Source: Elmis aenea
Taxonomy: Eukaryota; Arthropoda; Insecta; Coleoptera; Elmidae
Length of the DNA stretch: 64,000 nt
Direction: 5' to 3'
NCBI GenBank assembly: GCA_947652605.1
Contig: OX393577.1
Coordinates: 28,833,466-28,897,465 of the forward strand
Shown one piece after another: positions 12,180 to 25,426 of this stretch. The position numbers and the translations under genes were made by a program. Every line of letters begins with the position of its first letter. The stretch's first letter is position 1. The notes beneath the pieces are model-generated. The model saw only the letters and a list, made by a program, of their open reading frames with translations, did no database searches and had not been told where the DNA came from.

Positions 12180-13690
12180 GAAAAATAAAAATGAATGTGG
12201 AATGAAAAACAATAGATTAAAATGGATTTTTTTTTACGGACAAGGAAAAAATAAAAAGATGGAAACAATAATTTAAAGAGCATGATGAGACAGGTGAAAT
12301 AAATAAAATATACAAAGTGACAAATAATAAATATAATATCAAGAGATAACAATTATAATGGAGGAACTAAAGAACGCTATAGCAAAAATACAGATAGGAA
12401 AAGTTGCAGGTTAAGTTGGTATTAATTAAGTACTTGAAAGAAATTGCGAGATAACCACTAAGAACTCTATTGAACAAAGGTAATAAAAATAAAAGAAGTG
12501 CAAAAAAAATGGAACACGAGAATTTTACCATTTTACGATTACGCAAGAAAGGAGACACAAAGAAATTGTTTCAATTATGGAGACATAACATTAATAAGTG
12601 AACCTGAAAAAATATCGGCAAGAGTAATGAAAAAAGATTCAAGATAACAAATGAAAACAAAAAAAAAACACCAATATAGCTTCAGAAGAGGAAAAAACAC
12701 GAAGGCTTAGTTTAATTACATACAAAATAAGACAAACAATTGAAATGAGCTTAACCAAAAGCAAAGCAGTTTTATGTTTTACGTTTTATAGATTTTGAAA
12801 AGGCATTCGATAGAATCAAAAACAAAGACGTATAAAGGGGCCAAAAAAGCAAAATAATAACATAATAAAAGTAATGTATGGAAAATTAGTACATACAGTA
12901 AAAACCCGGAATGAAGCATTCTGCAGAGTTTAAAACAAACTAAAAATGCTTAATCCATTACTATTCGCAGTCATGATAGATTGAGTAATAAAAGAAGCAG
13001 AAACATCCGACCAAATCTTCAAAAAAAAAAACTTTGATCATCACAACATAACATCACATTAGAGGGGCATAGGTTGGAACAGGTAGATAGCTTTAAATAT
13101 TTAGGAGTGGTCAGCAAGGGTAATGGAAGGATCGATAGGGAAATAAGTGAAAGAGCAGGAAAAATTGAAAGATTCTGAAGACGTCCAAGAACGACAGTTT
13201 TTGAAAACAGAAATCGGAAAGGAACAAAAGTAGAAGTGGTAGCGATGTTGGGAACTCCAACGCTTTTGTACAATATGTGAAAGGTGGACACTCTCAACTA
13301 GAAACAGTAGCTGTGTAAAGGCAGCGGAAATTACATTTCTTAGGAAAATTGAAGAAACGACAAAACAATAAATTTAGAAAAAAAATAGGACCAGCTTAAG
13401 ATGAAGCCAGTTTAAACAAAAATACAAGAAAGAAAGCTGGGTTGGCTGGGCCACAGATATAGATTGAAAGAAGAAAGGAACCAGAAAAGACTACAACGCT
13501 AGGTGACAAGGGAAAAACAAAAAAGGTAGACTCAGAAAAAGCTAGCAAGACGACATTGAAAACGCAGCAACAAATAAAAACATCAAATGGGAAGAGATAA
13601 AAAAGTTACCACAGAACAAAAAAGAGTGAAAAACCAAAGGCAGCACAACTAAATAGTCCTACACCTAACAAAAGGACCTGAGACTAAATA
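12180..13690 (+). pseudogene. LINE (non-LTR retrotransposon) reverse transcriptase relic
   Basis: Read across frameshifts and stops, the + strand shows the usual order of a LINE ORF2 C-terminal half: a linker with E-E-L-K-N-A-I-A-K near 12362; the C-S-N-Y-G-D-I-T-L-I-S segment near 12570-12600; DFEKAFDRI (RT motif with the first catalytic Asp) near 12796-12822; LEQVDSFKYLGVVSKGNGRI near 13074-13130; then K-A-A-E-I-T-F-L-R-K-I-E near 13318-13355 and W-V-G-W-A-T near 13440. The Y-x-D-D box is not readable. There are many stops, so it is dead. The clade is not assigned; no 5' endonuclease part was found. Confidence 0.75.
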
Positions 13691-14710
13691 AAAAAATTAA
13701 ATTACCTAAAACTATCCTTTTTAAAAACGTAAGGACGACCGGTTAATAATATTGGCTTATACAAACAAACAAAAAACATTTATAGACCCAAATCAGTTTT
13801 ATTTTATTTATTATCAAACAAAATTTTAATAAACTTGATTTGCATGTAAGTTTGTAGTAAAAATCTACTTTGTTGTTAATTATTCTGGTTTTCCAATATT
13901 ACCCAAATGCATTACATGAACTGCATTCGTCGTTGGTAAACATGGTAATGCAAGTGCCTGGTTACTTTAATTACCAAAGTAATGAGATTGGAGCGAATTT
14001 ACAACTAACAATCAGTTCGAGTAATAATTACTGAAGTAATTTAATTCTGCTGATGACATGCGGCCAGTTTGGTTTACACAATTTACACGTGGGGTTCACT
14101 CCAATGTATAACTTTAAATTGCTCTAGTAAAACAATATTACACCGATTCGCCAACCAAACCAATGATTAAATTCAAATAGGGTTTATTTTTAATTAATAA
14201 ACTACAAATTCAACTCAGCCTTGTTAGTCTAAAAGTCAAAAACAATTAAACATACTTTATTTATCAAACAGTAACTCTGTTTAGTTTGTTTTTTTTTAAT
14301 AACAGACCCCGCAGTTATTTAAAAGACTTTTCAAACTAATGTAATTATAACTGACCTTGTGCAAATTTAATACCATTGATGGTCACAGGAGGTCATAATA
14401 GGCAGCACAACTGTATAATTTTGAAGTTCATTTTTATCGCTTATTACTACGATTAAAATGTAATACATATAAAATAAACTTTTTAAAATGCCTCTGCATA
14501 GAATATTTTTCTAACGCCACTTTTTTTTACAATTTCAAACGGTGACGCAAATAGAGCAGAATAATCAGCATGACTTTAAAAATAATGAAGACATAACTGT
14601 TCGAAACAAAATGTGTTGCGATTAGGTTTAGGCTCATACAATTTTATTTATACGATTTGGGTTGAGTTTACATTGAATATAAAATCTATCTATAATTTAT
14701 TACCTTTCTA
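13691..14710. other. Intergenic, nothing recognised
   Basis: AT-rich sequence with some locally repeated GTAATTAC-like words near 13940-14045 but no clear element boundaries and no coding frame. Confidence 0.45.
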
Positions 14711-14849
14711 CCCAGCGATGAACGATTTCCGTGTTGCATGGTTCCATCGTTGCATGATTCCTGCCTTGAGTGATTCCAGCGTTGAGCGATTCAAGATTTG
14801 AATGATTCTACCGGTGCATTTTCCAGATTTGAACATTTCATATTTAAAT
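14711..14849. repeat. Degenerate 16-bp minisatellite (left part)
   Basis: Successive units such as CATGGTTCCATCGTTG, CATGATTCCTGCCTTG, AGTGATTCCAGCGTTG, AGCGATTCAAGATTTG and AATGATTCTACCGGTG repeat every 16 bases, with later units more decayed. The array is cut at 14849 by the hAT element and resumes at 17697. Confidence 0.75.
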
Positions 14850-15963
14850 CAGGTATGGAATACCGTTTTAAATCGTTACTTACATAAATTGTATAACGTT
14901 ATTTATTATTTGTTTTCGTTACATAACGTTATAATACCATCAAAAAAATGAATTGTTGTGTTATATAACGTTACATAAATTATGAAATATAACCTTATAA
15001 AAGTAAATTTTTATATACAGGTGAGTCACGACGTACGCGTCGGAGTTTTATGTCGAAACGGTATATATTTTCCAATTTCTGTCGCTGTTAGATTATGTAA
15101 GTCAATAAGGGCTACATTTTAAAAATATTTTCAAACATACAGGGTGCTCCAAAAAAAGTGGCATATCAAAGTTATACTTTTTCTTATGCAACACCCTGTA
15201 TATTTTTACATTTTTGGATTCCTCTTTAAATTTAATTCAAAAAATTTATTAGGTTATATGGGTCTAAAGTCAACCGTTCTCGTGAAAATTGCATTTTCAT
15301 GAAAATACAGTATTTTCAAAAATTTTCAACATTTAAAAACTGAAAAAAAGTCTGAAGAAATTCGCTTGGAGATAAGATTGACAATAGATTATGTACCACT
15401 TTGCACCACCTACATTTTAAAAATATTATACAGGGCGTTTTTTACGCTTGGTCAAACTTGTGAAACCTTAAACATCGATAACTCATTTTTTTTAAATACA
15501 TCACCCTATATTTTTTTACACCGTCTTATAGAAAATTTAATTCTCTTTCGAAAACATAAAGGTTGTTTTTCACCTAAAATTTATATTTTCCAAGATATCG
15601 CGATTTTATTGTTAATTATTAGGGCAAAGTAATATTTTCGAGTAGGCTATGAAGGTAGACAGCGGTAATTTGAAACAATTGAAAGAAAGAACAAGAAAGG
15701 TTAAGTTTTATCTTTTGCCTACGCATTTTTGACATTTTTTTATAATGAAGAGCAATCTCATGTTTAAATCGAGATTTCTTTAAATTATTTATGCATTTAT
15801 TTATTGGACTAGTATGATAAGATGATTACTAAATCCTATAAACCATTTTTTTGTATGTTTATAATACGACACTCGGTTTTACCAAAATGTCTTTGCTTAA
15901 ATTCTGGTTCCATGCATTTTGCAAACATTGTGTTTTAATTTTTAAACAGTGTGCACAATGTTT

Positions 15964-15998
15964 AATGTAAGTAATGTAATGTAATGTAATGTAATGTT
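15964..15998 (+). repeat. (GTAAT)n microsatellite
   Basis: About six tandem GTAAT units in the left arm of the foldback. The mirror position in the right arm lacks the expansion, so it grew after the palindrome formed. Confidence 0.7.
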
Positions 15999-16139
15999 AT
16001 GGTGTGTTAACTAAAATATAAATACACACAAAATATTTCAAATTGGGACTGTAGTAACTTTAATTGAACCTTTATAAAAATATTTCTAGCGATAACTAAA
16101 ATGTATGTAATAATAATTCAAAAACAAAATTTAAGTCGA

Positions 16140-16259
16140 TTACAATAAATGTTCAACATGACGACCATCCTCTTGAATACACATTGTGATCCTCTTTTCA
16201 AGTGAACGTCTTACATTACGCAACATATTAGGAGTGATTGTCTCAAAAGTTTTTGAATT
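16140..16259 (-). pseudogene. Transposase C-terminal tail in foldback loop
   Basis: About 38 codons on the minus strand ending in a stop: T-I-T-P-N-M-L-R-N-V-R-R-S-L-E-K-R, then C-I-Q-E-D-G-R-H-V-E-H-L-L. This is the usual C-terminus (ITPxxLxxVRxSxxxRxxxCIxxxGGHxEHLL) of insect DDE transposases that start with a DUF4817-like region. Upstream the frame ends where the second arm begins. It shows which transposon the palindrome came from. Confidence 0.75.
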
Positions 16260-17696
16260 ATTATTACATACATTTTAGTTATCACTAGAAATATTTTTAT
16301 AAATGTTCAATTAAAGTTACTACGGTCCCAATTTGAAATATTTTCTGTGTATTCATATTTTAGTTAACACACCATAAACACTTACTTACATTTAACATTG
16401 TGCACACTGTTTAAAAATTAAAAGACAATGTTTGCAAAATGCGTGGAACCAGAATTTAAGCAAAGACATTTTGGTAGAACCGAGTGTCGTAAACATACAA
16501 AAAAAATTGTTTATAGGATTTAGTAATCATCTTATCATACTAGTCCAATAAATAAATGCATAAATAATTTAAAGAAATCTCGATTTAAACGTGAGATTGC
16601 TCTTCATCACAAAAAGATGTCAAAAATGCGTAGGAAAAAGATAAAACTAAACCTTTCTTGTTCTTTCTTTCAATTGTTTCAAATTACCGCTGTCTACCTT
16701 CATAGCCTACTCGAAAATATTACTTTGCCCTAATAATTAACAATAAAATCGCGATATCTCGGAAAATATCAATTTTAGGTGAAAAACAACCTTTATGTTT
16801 TCGAAAGAGAATTAAATTTTCTATAAGACGGTGTAAAATAATATAGGGTGATGTATTTAAAAAAAATTAGTTATCGATGTTTAAGGTTTCACAAGTTTGA
16901 CCAAGCGTAAAAAACGCCCTGTATAATATTTTTAAAATGTAGGTGGTGCAAAGTGGTACATAATCTATTGTCAATCAAATCTCCAAGCGAATTTCTTCAG
17001 ACTTTTTTTCAGTTTTTAAATGTTGAAAATTTTTGAAAAACTGTATTTTCATGAAAATGCAATTTTCACGAGAACGGTTGACTTTAGACCCATATAACCT
17101 AATAAATTTTTTAAATTAAATTTAAAGAGGAATCCAAAAATGTAAAAATATACAGGGTGTTGCATAAGAAAAAGTATAACTTTGATATGCCACTTTTTTT
17201 TGGAGCACCCTGTATGTTTGAAAATATTTTTAAAATGTAGCCCTTATTGACTTACATAATCTAACAGCGACAGAAATTGGAAAATATATACCGTTTCGCC
17301 ATAAAACTCCGACGCGTCCGTCGTGACTTGGTCGTGACTCACCCTTATAGATAACTCTGAAATTATTTTTGGGATCTGTAAAACGTGAATTTAAAAAATG
17401 GTACAAAATTACAATAAGATATTTTATTTTCATAGATATTATTTACAAATAATATGAAAATAAAATATTTAAAAAAATACTAACAAAACATAAATATTCT
17501 TCTGAAAATAAATAGAATGCTATATTAAAATTTAATTCATAGAGAATACCGATATAAAATAACTTTTAATGAAACGTTATTGATTATTATAATGTTATAT
17601 AACGTTATCAAAATATCATCGAGTTATTGTATTAGGAATTTTAGTTGAATCGTTATTTTAACATCGGATATCGTTACGTTACGTTTTTCATCCCTG

Positions 17697-17722
17697 ATTT
17701 AAATGGTCCAGATATGAATGGC
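17697..17722. repeat. 16-bp minisatellite (right part, after hAT insertion)
   Basis: After the duplicated ATTTAAAT, AAATGGTCCAGATATG continues the 16-bp periodicity of 14711-14849, confirming that the hAT landed in the array. Confidence 0.55.
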
Positions 17723-18600
17723 TTACCTTAACAACTAATGAAAATTTTGAAATGTTGAGTTACTGCATTATTTGCCATAGAAACTGTGTAAAAACAGATA
17801 ATTCAAGTCTTTATTGATTTGTTTTGGATTTTTGGTTGGTTTCCGAAGAAACCATATTCTTTTAAATTTATATCCAAATTTCTGTAATTACGTGCACTTA
17901 GTAGCCTTCTCTCGGGCGGGATACAGCTCTAAGTATATTCACTCAGCTACTACACCGTTTTTTTGGCAAAGAATGTAGCATCTCAACATGTCAAATTGTT
18001 TTTTATTATTAAATGTAGCAATAATTATAACAATTACTACAAAGACTATCGAATTACACAACAATACTATAAAATTCTAATAAACGATACCCCAGACAAT
18101 CGACGGTTATTTGATATATAATTATTAGTTGCTTTTTGGTTTTATTTTCATAGATACATTGATAAATAAATTGATAAGTAATGGCAAAATAGGTACCATT
18201 TTTCTTGATTTTGTGACTTATTTATAAAAATAGATATAGCAAGTAAAATCTCATTAAAGAGAGGGAGAAAAGGCACATTTAACTATTCCATAGCCAACTT
18301 CGCGGCCCTTAAGAAAACATAAAGTTAGGAGTAATATATTAAAAAGATAAGTGATAGAAACCGTAAAATTCTCCATTAGAAAGTATCCCAAGAAAGTACT
18401 GATATATTTTATCTTATACTCCTATCTCTTATAATAAGCCAGATCCTCATGCTGAAAATGTAATTAGTGTGCCGCGAAATTTTAGCGTTTTTAAAAGTGT
18501 GCCGCGACATTAAAAACGTTAAAAAAAACTTATGTAATGCACAATTTTAATTTATGAAAATATAATTGTTTCTTAACTTTCATGAAATTTGTTGTTTATA
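17723..18600. other. Intergenic; hAT-like scrap near 18468-18520
   Basis: The words GTGTGCCGCGAAATTTTAG and GTGTGCCGCGACATT near 18469-18510 are typical of the interior of small hAT elements, but termini are lacking. Otherwise unannotated AT-rich DNA. Confidence 0.4.
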
Positions 18601-18760
18601 AAGGTCTGTTCCAACAGCAGTTTAAAACTGATTCATCTATCAGGATTCTGCGCAGTATCAATATCGCATACCAATAAAGCCTATAATCGCACGCGATATC
18701 GATACTGCGCAGACTCCTGATGGATGAATCAGTTTTAAACTGCATGTTGGAACAGACCTT
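18601..18760. mobile_element. 160-bp near-perfect palindromic MITE
   Basis: The left arm begins AAGGTCTGTTCCAACAGCAG and the right arm ends with its complement (one small indel). The arms are about 65 bp and the loop is near 18675-18690. Arms also share ACTGATTCATC and CTGCGCAGTATC. The flank is TATA on the left and ATGA on the right; the target duplication is unclear. Confidence 0.85.
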
Positions 18761-20775
18761 ATGATGTAATTTAATTTTGAAGACAATAAAATTAAATCGA
18801 AGTAAATACAACATTCGCTGTATTAACTTAGAACAACTTTAAAACTTCATTTATACATAAAAACGGCTAAAACATTTGTGTTATACACTTTCGACCTTAG
18901 AAATATTGTTTATGACTGTAAATATTTCTTTCGTAGCAACAGTAATGGTCGGTTATTCTTTATAAACGATAATAAGCAAAATGTTAAATTCGCCACGGTT
19001 TATGGCAGGCTCTATTTTTAACGCAGTTATACATGAAAACAAATTATTATTTGAAGGTCTATAAAAAAAACTATAAAGATAAGCATAACTATTTTTAAAA
19101 AAATTAACTTCGCAAATTAATCGCTTAAAAGCAATTTCCCTATCCAAATAAAGGCGCTGTTATACTTTCGTGTCATATTTACATTCCCACGATCTAACAC
19201 ATTTTGACATAGCGTTTATCAAATTCCATTGATCATAATATTTACTTTTATTAACGCCCTCACCGCCAACTTCTTAGGTATCGCCTTTGTGTTTATTGAG
19301 CGAGTGTGGGAATATTATTTACATAAGTTTAATAAACTGCTACCGACAGAAAATATATAATGTCTAGTATCTATATAGCACAACTTTCAAAGTGCTATAA
19401 AAATATACAATCGATTTTCATGTGTAGGGAGTATGACATAAAAACAATAATTTCATACACCATACCGGTTCTTAGATAACATTTAACCACTCCTGGGTAT
19501 TTATTACACATAAGTTTGCAAAAGTAATAGGTAAAGAAATTATTTAAAACAAAAGTACTTTTGCAATAATTGTTTGAGGTTCCTCTTAAAGTACCTTTGC
19601 AATAAAGGCATTAAAGGCAATTTAATATTTTTATTTCAACAAAATCTAGAATGTAAAACAAAATAGATCAATAAAAGAATTTAAGTTGTGATGAACTATT
19701 TTTTAAATCAATAAATTAAGGAAATATTCTATAAAAATAAAAGTGTTCGTTTCTATGTAGGAAAATTTAGGAAAATATTTTATTACGTACATCAATTGTT
19801 CTAAAAAATATGTCTACTAATTTTTATCGACTGCTATTTATACCTCAGCATACCTAGTGTTCAAATTAGCGACTTATTTACTTTTAAGGCGTACATGTCA
19901 ATTAAATGGAACAGAGGCTCACTCGATGTTAGTGATGTTAGACAAAAACCACATTGCCTGGGTGATTTAAGAAATCCGTTACAGAATGTTTTTTATAATC
20001 GGTTTTACTGAATATTTTAATTTTAACTAAAGATGGGGCCTAAAACCGATTTTAAGATGAAAAAAGTTCATTAAAAATTTATAAAACACTAGATTATTGC
20101 GATTTTGAAAATATTCGCAAAAGTCAAGTGCCCTTATTTTAGGAGTTACAAAAAAGTTAGGTATAAGTTGTTTACAATTCAAAAATAATAGTAAATACAA
20201 CATATCGGTTTCCAATGAACTAGTTTTAGGCAATTTACCAACTTTTATGAGGAATAAAATATCGAAAATTAAATTCTTTTTTATTAGTAGCAGACTTCTT
20301 AAATGATGCTGTAGAATGTAGCAGAAAAAGTTGTAAAGATTTTAACTAGCCATATAAACACGGCTAATTGTTTATATATTGTTTTATTCTTGAGACACAT
20401 CGCTTTACATTTTTCGATCATTAAATTTAGTAAACGTCTAAATAATTGAATTTGAACATTTTGTTTAATTCGACAACAACGTTTTTGTCGTTATTTGTTA
20501 AATTTTGCACGTTTTACATAAAAAAATTACAGTTTCTTTAAATAATGGAAAAACTTTTAATGAAATTTCATTGTCAGGCCAAATGTTGCACTACTAATTA
20601 CGTAAGTTAGTCTAACGAGGAAACTTCGATGCTGATAACTGTATTGTATTCCACGAAATGCATAGAACATGTTGTCTATAGTTCAGAGGTAAGCCAATAT
20701 ATCAAGTAAGCAAAACTGAAATTAATCGGGCAAAGTAAAAACACAACCTTTACCGAGCAAGCATTATTTTTATGT
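18761..20775. other. Intergenic, nothing recognised
   Basis: Roughly 2 kb of AT-rich DNA. Small open frames are present on both strands but none resembles a known family, and no inverted or tandem repeats stand out. Confidence 0.45.
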
Positions 20776-20783
20776 CCCTAAAT

Positions 20784-21060
20784 CAGTGGTTTCTAACCTG
20801 TGGGGCGCGCCTCCCTAGGGGGCGTGCTAGAATATTGCAAAGGGGGCGCGCAGCTGTTACCAAAATATCATTTTTTAATACAAACAAACAAAAAGAACTT
20901 TATTTATACAGAATAAGGTACCTATATTGTTTTGTAGCCCATTAAATAATTATTATATCAGGACAGTATTTATAAAATTAGATTGTTAAGAAAAGTAAGG
21001 GGGGAGCAAAAACAATTTATGAAAAGGGGGGCGGAGGTACAAAAAGGTTGGAAACCACTG
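20784..21060. mobile_element. hAT MITE with 8-bp duplication CCCTAAAT
   Basis: CAGTGGTTTCTAACCTGTGG at the left, GGTTGGAAACCACTG at the right, flanked exactly by CCCTAAAT (20776-20783, 21061-21068). GC-rich GGGGCGCGCC blocks lie inside both ends. 277 bp, non-coding. It is the same family as 36993-37254. Confidence 0.92.
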
Positions 21061-21299
21061 CCCTAAATGATACCAGCTTTATTTTTAAATTGTAATTTCG
21101 TAAATTATTTTTTGAATTACAAAGCTGTAACAAAAAAATTAAATAATTAACCGAAGCTACACAAGAATTTTTTTATAGCCAAAATTCCGTTGCATTTTTA
21201 GCCTTAATAATTATTTTTATAATTAAAAATTCAAGATCATTGTTCATGTACTGTTTTAAGGTTTTAACCATCTGCTGAAACGCGGTATCGTTACAACTA

Positions 21300-22200
21300 G
21301 GGTGACCAGACGTCCGGATTTCCCCAGACATGTCCGGTTTTTGTACTTCGGCGGAGAAGTCCGGGCGGGTCTTTAAAATGTGTCCAAGCATGGGCGTCCA
21401 CAGGGGAGGGCAAACGGGGCACTTGCCCCTCCCTGGAATCAAGTACTCCATTAACCCCTTGACTGTGCTCTACGAACTGGGTTCGGGCGTTCTTTTCGCG
21501 CTAATGCCGAGGCTCTACGATTTAAATTTGGGCATTTTTACTGCTTTTGCACCGTTGACCTTGTTCTACAAACTGTTTTCGAGCGTTTTTATCGCGTTTG
21601 TGCCGTGCTGTACGATTTGAGGTCTTGTACACGCGAAAGCAGATAACTTCGGTTGATCGCGCGTTAGAGCCGGTTTTATGCACGCGACAGTATCAAGGCG
21701 GCGTAGGCAGATTTTTTTTTAACGTGCATTCTGTGTTGAAGCTATAAGTTGGAAAAAGACAAAAAGTAGGTTGGTCTTTGTCACCGACGCCAAAAGTCTT
21801 CTTTTTTCTTGACCCAAAAATCTTATGCAGGTAGATTTGGGTAAGTTGGGTTGGCGTGGTTTTTGCGTGTGATTTTTGTAACAAAAATTTTTTTTTTTTT
21901 TGCGGAGCTGATAGAGAACAGCCTAATTGTTGTATTTTTCAACTCACAGCTTCATTACAGAAGCAACATAAAAAAAGGTTAGCCTCTGCCGCCGCGACAT
22001 TGTCAAATGCATAAACCGAGGAATTTAATGTAACGTTCAAGGGGTTAAAGATTAAATGAAAGAAGTTACGAGTTCGTTAATATTTTAATGCATTCCTTTA
22101 GAAGCTTCGCCTCCCCCTGGATAATTTTCTGCGGACGCCCATGTGTCCAATATTTCGATAAGTTCTTATAAAATAAAAAATGCATAATTTTTATTGTCAG
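21300..22200. mobile_element. AGGGTGACCAGACGTCC element, left end only, interrupted
   Basis: The left terminus AGGGTGACCAGACGTCCGG is visible at about 21300. It is followed within 90 bp by the nested element of 21389-22143. The matching right terminus was not found, so the outer copy is truncated and its end is approximate. Confidence 0.5.
21389..22143. mobile_element. hAT-like element, CATGGGCGTCC ends, 755 bp
   Basis: CATGGGCGTCCACAGG at the left and CTGCGGACGCCCATG at the right, flanked by TGTCCAAG and TGTCCAAT (7 of 8 match). It is more GC-rich than its surroundings. A 96-codon frame at 21330-21620 crosses its left end and is not considered a gene. Confidence 0.75.
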
Positions 22201-22228
22201 TGGAACACCGTTAGTTTAATGTGTGTTA

Positions 22229-22556
22229 AGCTGCGTTCACATAGAAAAGTATTGTATTGTATTGTAGCGTAAGCAAAGTTAAGTAGTATACGAATATCAA
22301 ATGATAGCGTTCACATAAGCACAGTAGTGGAATTGCCTTGCAAGCCATGTGGTAAGGTATTGCAAGACCTTGCAAGCGCCAAGCTTCTTGCAATGCCCCA
22401 TAACAAGAACCAATCACAGTGGATTACCCCTGCGTATGCGCGTGGTAATCGCCTTTAGTGTACAAACAGTACAATACCTCTATCTATGTGAACGCTACTC
22501 TTGCAGGCACGTAGCAATACAATACAATGCAATAATTTTCTATATGAATCCAGCTT
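22229..22556. mobile_element. MITE, AGCTGCGTTCACATAGAAAA ends, TA flanked
   Basis: Inverted ends of about 40 bp: the left continues with GTATTGTATTGTATTG, the right with its complement ending TTTTCTATATGAATCCAGCTT. TA dinucleotides sit at both boundaries. Two antisense open frames within are by-products of the symmetry. Confidence 0.8.
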
Positions 22557-22558
22557 TA

Positions 22559-25310
22559 GTGTGCAACAGTTGGCATTATTGTTGCTCGTAGAAAATGCTA
22601 TGATATTCGCGATAAAAAGTTGCGGCGCTTGAGGTTTAATTTTTAACACACGCATTTGCACTAAATAACCTACACTACAACACTACAAGTGTCAAAAACA
22701 TTTATCTGCAGACAAAACAAGACAGAGTATCAAATTTTTGTTTAAAATTTGTGCATTCGTGGTATGTTTAAATTTAAATGCTGTATAAATATTTGTTCAT
22801 TATAAATAGTAAGAGAAGTGTTATTTTTGCAAATTTTATTTTTGATTTTGATAAAGTGACGTGAATGGTCAGTTGATCACATATTTTTTGCATGAAAAAA
22901 TTTAAAAATTATTGTTTTAGTAATATGGGTAAAAGAAAATGTTTGGTCTCTGATCAAATGCTAAATCCTTCATTTAAAACAGGGAGAACTGACAACGAAG
23001 CATATTGCCTTCTTCGTTAAAAGTTACATTTCCGTTAGTTACAACTAATCGTTCATCGGATCGTACTTAGCTTTGCTGGAACAAACTTATTGTAAACGTT
23101 GATTAATAAGTATTTTGTATTTTATTTTCAGTAATTTAAGGCAGCCGATTATTATTGTAGTTTAACTTTTCGATTTAATGACTATTAAGTTAACAAAATA
23201 CGTACGGCATAAAACATACATTTAAATGATTTAATAGATTTAATAGATTTCTGCAGTCAAATGGTAATAACTAGGTAGTTTCTTAAGCTATTAAAGATTA
23301 AAGGCAGTGCATGTCTCAGGGTAGCAAATCGTTGCTAAAATATGAGGGGTCAGAAAAGCTACAGTCCGGTGATGACAGCCCTATAGGTGGCGCTGTTCGA
23401 GAACTTGCCGAAACGTGATTTATTTTCCTTACTTGTGCAAGTTGTTTTTCGTTCCACCCACGGATGTAGACGGCAAGTAGGCACATAAAACGAAGAAATA
23501 TATTTGGCCGATGGTTTTAAAATTTATAGTTTTTGTCACTTCGCCATTGAACAGTTTCCAAACCTTTCGGATTAAAAAATATATTAAATGCCTCACTATA
23601 CTTATTACAAACAGATAAATGATGTGTTTTATAAGCAATTATATTTAGTGCGAGTTGTAAAATAACGCTTCGAGAATCAATATTTTTTATATTTGCGTGT
23701 CTAAATGTTTATTTTTGATTACATAAGAAAGGCATATTCGACGTCCCGTTGCGATATTTTATGTTCTGTCTTACTGTGTAATTAATATTCTTCTAATACA
23801 TCCACTTCACGTGCTGCTTAAAAAAGTGTAACATGCGCTGTTCTTTTTATTATTGAACCAAACCTGCCGTTACATTTAATAGAGCATTTTATTGTGTTTA
23901 ACAAAGCTTATCGCTGGAATTCCTGTGTTAAAATTAGCGTGCAGTTAATTTTTTTTAAAGATCAATTTATAAACTTTAGTATTTTAACATATACGGTTAC
24001 GTCGCTACAAAATATTCAGACTTATTGTACTTTTAAAAGCAAAACGGTTTAGATAATTAGTTAAACTTTTTAGTTATTTCTCACTCAACACCTTAATAAA
24101 AACTAAGGCCACTAATAAAAGTGATGCGCTTCTTTTATAAAACAAGTAATTCTTCTACGTGACACGACTTGGATACAGGATATACCTACCGAAAATACAT
24201 ATAGGGTACGCCAAACAAGTGGCACACTGTAATATTAATATTCCTGTTTAAGGGAGCTATTCAATGAACAATGCTTTATTCTTTGAAAAAAATCCATGAT
24301 TGACTAGATACAGACGAAAATCTAGAATCAACGATTTTTTTAATCTCAAATATCTTCATTATGGTTTTTAATAACAAAAACTTGCTTGAAAAATTATTTT
24401 AGATACGAAAACAATCTGTAAAACATTGAAATTCGTTTGTTTAAATATTTAAATTATAAGGTAATTGACAAAGTTGCATTTTTTCTAATATAAACCATAG
24501 TTGCCTTTGACGTAATTAAATAGCTTATTTTGTCTCTTCTCAAAAATGTATGAGTTTGTATATTTATTTTGTTAGTTTGTGTTAATATTAAATTAATTCA
24601 AATCAATAAAACTGCCTTAAAGAACTGGTGTGCCGTGAAACAGAAAATAACAATGTTTTGTAATTTTAAGTTAATAAGAGTTCATGATGAAAATAAATTA
24701 AATCATTTATTGAATTAAATTTTTTTTAAACAATACTCTAATATTATTTGCATTAATTTAAGATAAACAGAAATTTAAACACAAGAGAAAAGGTAAAAAT
24801 GATTCTGTAAAATATAAATAAATCAGTTGTTATATCTTAACTTTTTAAGTTATTTTCTACATGAACTATTAGTTAGTACTGTTGGTGTTGGTATTATTGT
24901 ATGTAATTGCAGACAACTTATTTAAAATTTTCCTGTGTACGTGCTTATGCATGATCGAATTCAGAATTAAATTATCCATCAGAATAAACAAAAAAAAAAG
25001 CATACTGTCATTTAAAAGAAAAAAGTTGACTATCGCCAGTCTGATACACTTTATCGTAGAAAAAACAATTTAACGTGATTTAATAGAGCATGTTTTTGCA
25101 ATTTACAAAAATATAAGGTATTAAGGGTTTTCTCTTAAACTAAGGAAATTTTAGGGGTGCGATGCAAACTCAATCATCTGGTTTATATATCAAGTGAAAG
25201 ACAATTTCAAGAAATTTTGAATGATTAATTTAAAAACGTAAAATGCTAATTGAAAATTAAAGTAGAATTAAAAACAAAATTTTAAAACGAATATCTTAAA
25301 AACAATTATA
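22559..25310. other. Intergenic; only transposon scraps
   Basis: A solo CTTTGCTGGAACAAACTTA end lies near 23072-23090 (MITE family of 9189-9638). A possible TAGGGTACGCCAAACAAGTGG terminus lies near 24202, and a hAT-like GGTGTGCCGTGAAAC near 24626. No gene is supported. Confidence 0.45.
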
Positions 25311-25426
25311 CAGTGTGTCCCAGCCAATACAAATTGTTTGATAGCTCTGTTATAAGTACTTGTTTTTTAAGTTTCGAATAAAAGTTTTGTAGTCATTTAC
25401 TACATAATCTTAAATTATTTTCAACC

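Larger units (their letters stand above)
15018..17346. mobile_element. Large CAGGGTG-type foldback (2.3 kb), telescoped
   Basis: Arms of about 1.1 kb are inverted copies. Outer ends are CAGGTGAGTCACGAC and GTCGTGACTCACCCT. A second pair of termini (CAGGGTGCTCC at 15140, GGAGCACCCTG ending 17212) lies inside. The flanking arms CAAACATA and TATGTTTG would close to a perfect palindrome centred on TA. Further internal CACCCTGTATATTTTTAC words lie near 15191 and at the mirror position near 17150. The loop (about 16128-16250) holds a transposase C-terminus. Confidence 0.85.
14850..17696. mobile_element. hAT element (non-autonomous) with 8-bp duplication ATTTAAAT
   Basis: Flanked on both sides by ATTTAAAT (14842-14849 and 17697-17704). 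It starts CAGGTATGGAA and ends TTTTTCATCCCTG. Both flanks hold repeated ACGTTATATAACGTTA-type words (14895-14990 and 17570-17680). Most of its length is the nested foldback at 15018-17346. No hAT transposase is visible. Confidence 0.85.

Noticed and set aside
15960..16000. CRISPR-like or satellite array
   Set aside because: It is a short GTAAT microsatellite; no spacers and no long array anywhere in the window.
21330..21620. 96-codon + strand frame
   Set aside because: Crosses the left boundary of a hAT-like element; GC-rich transposon sequence, not a gene.
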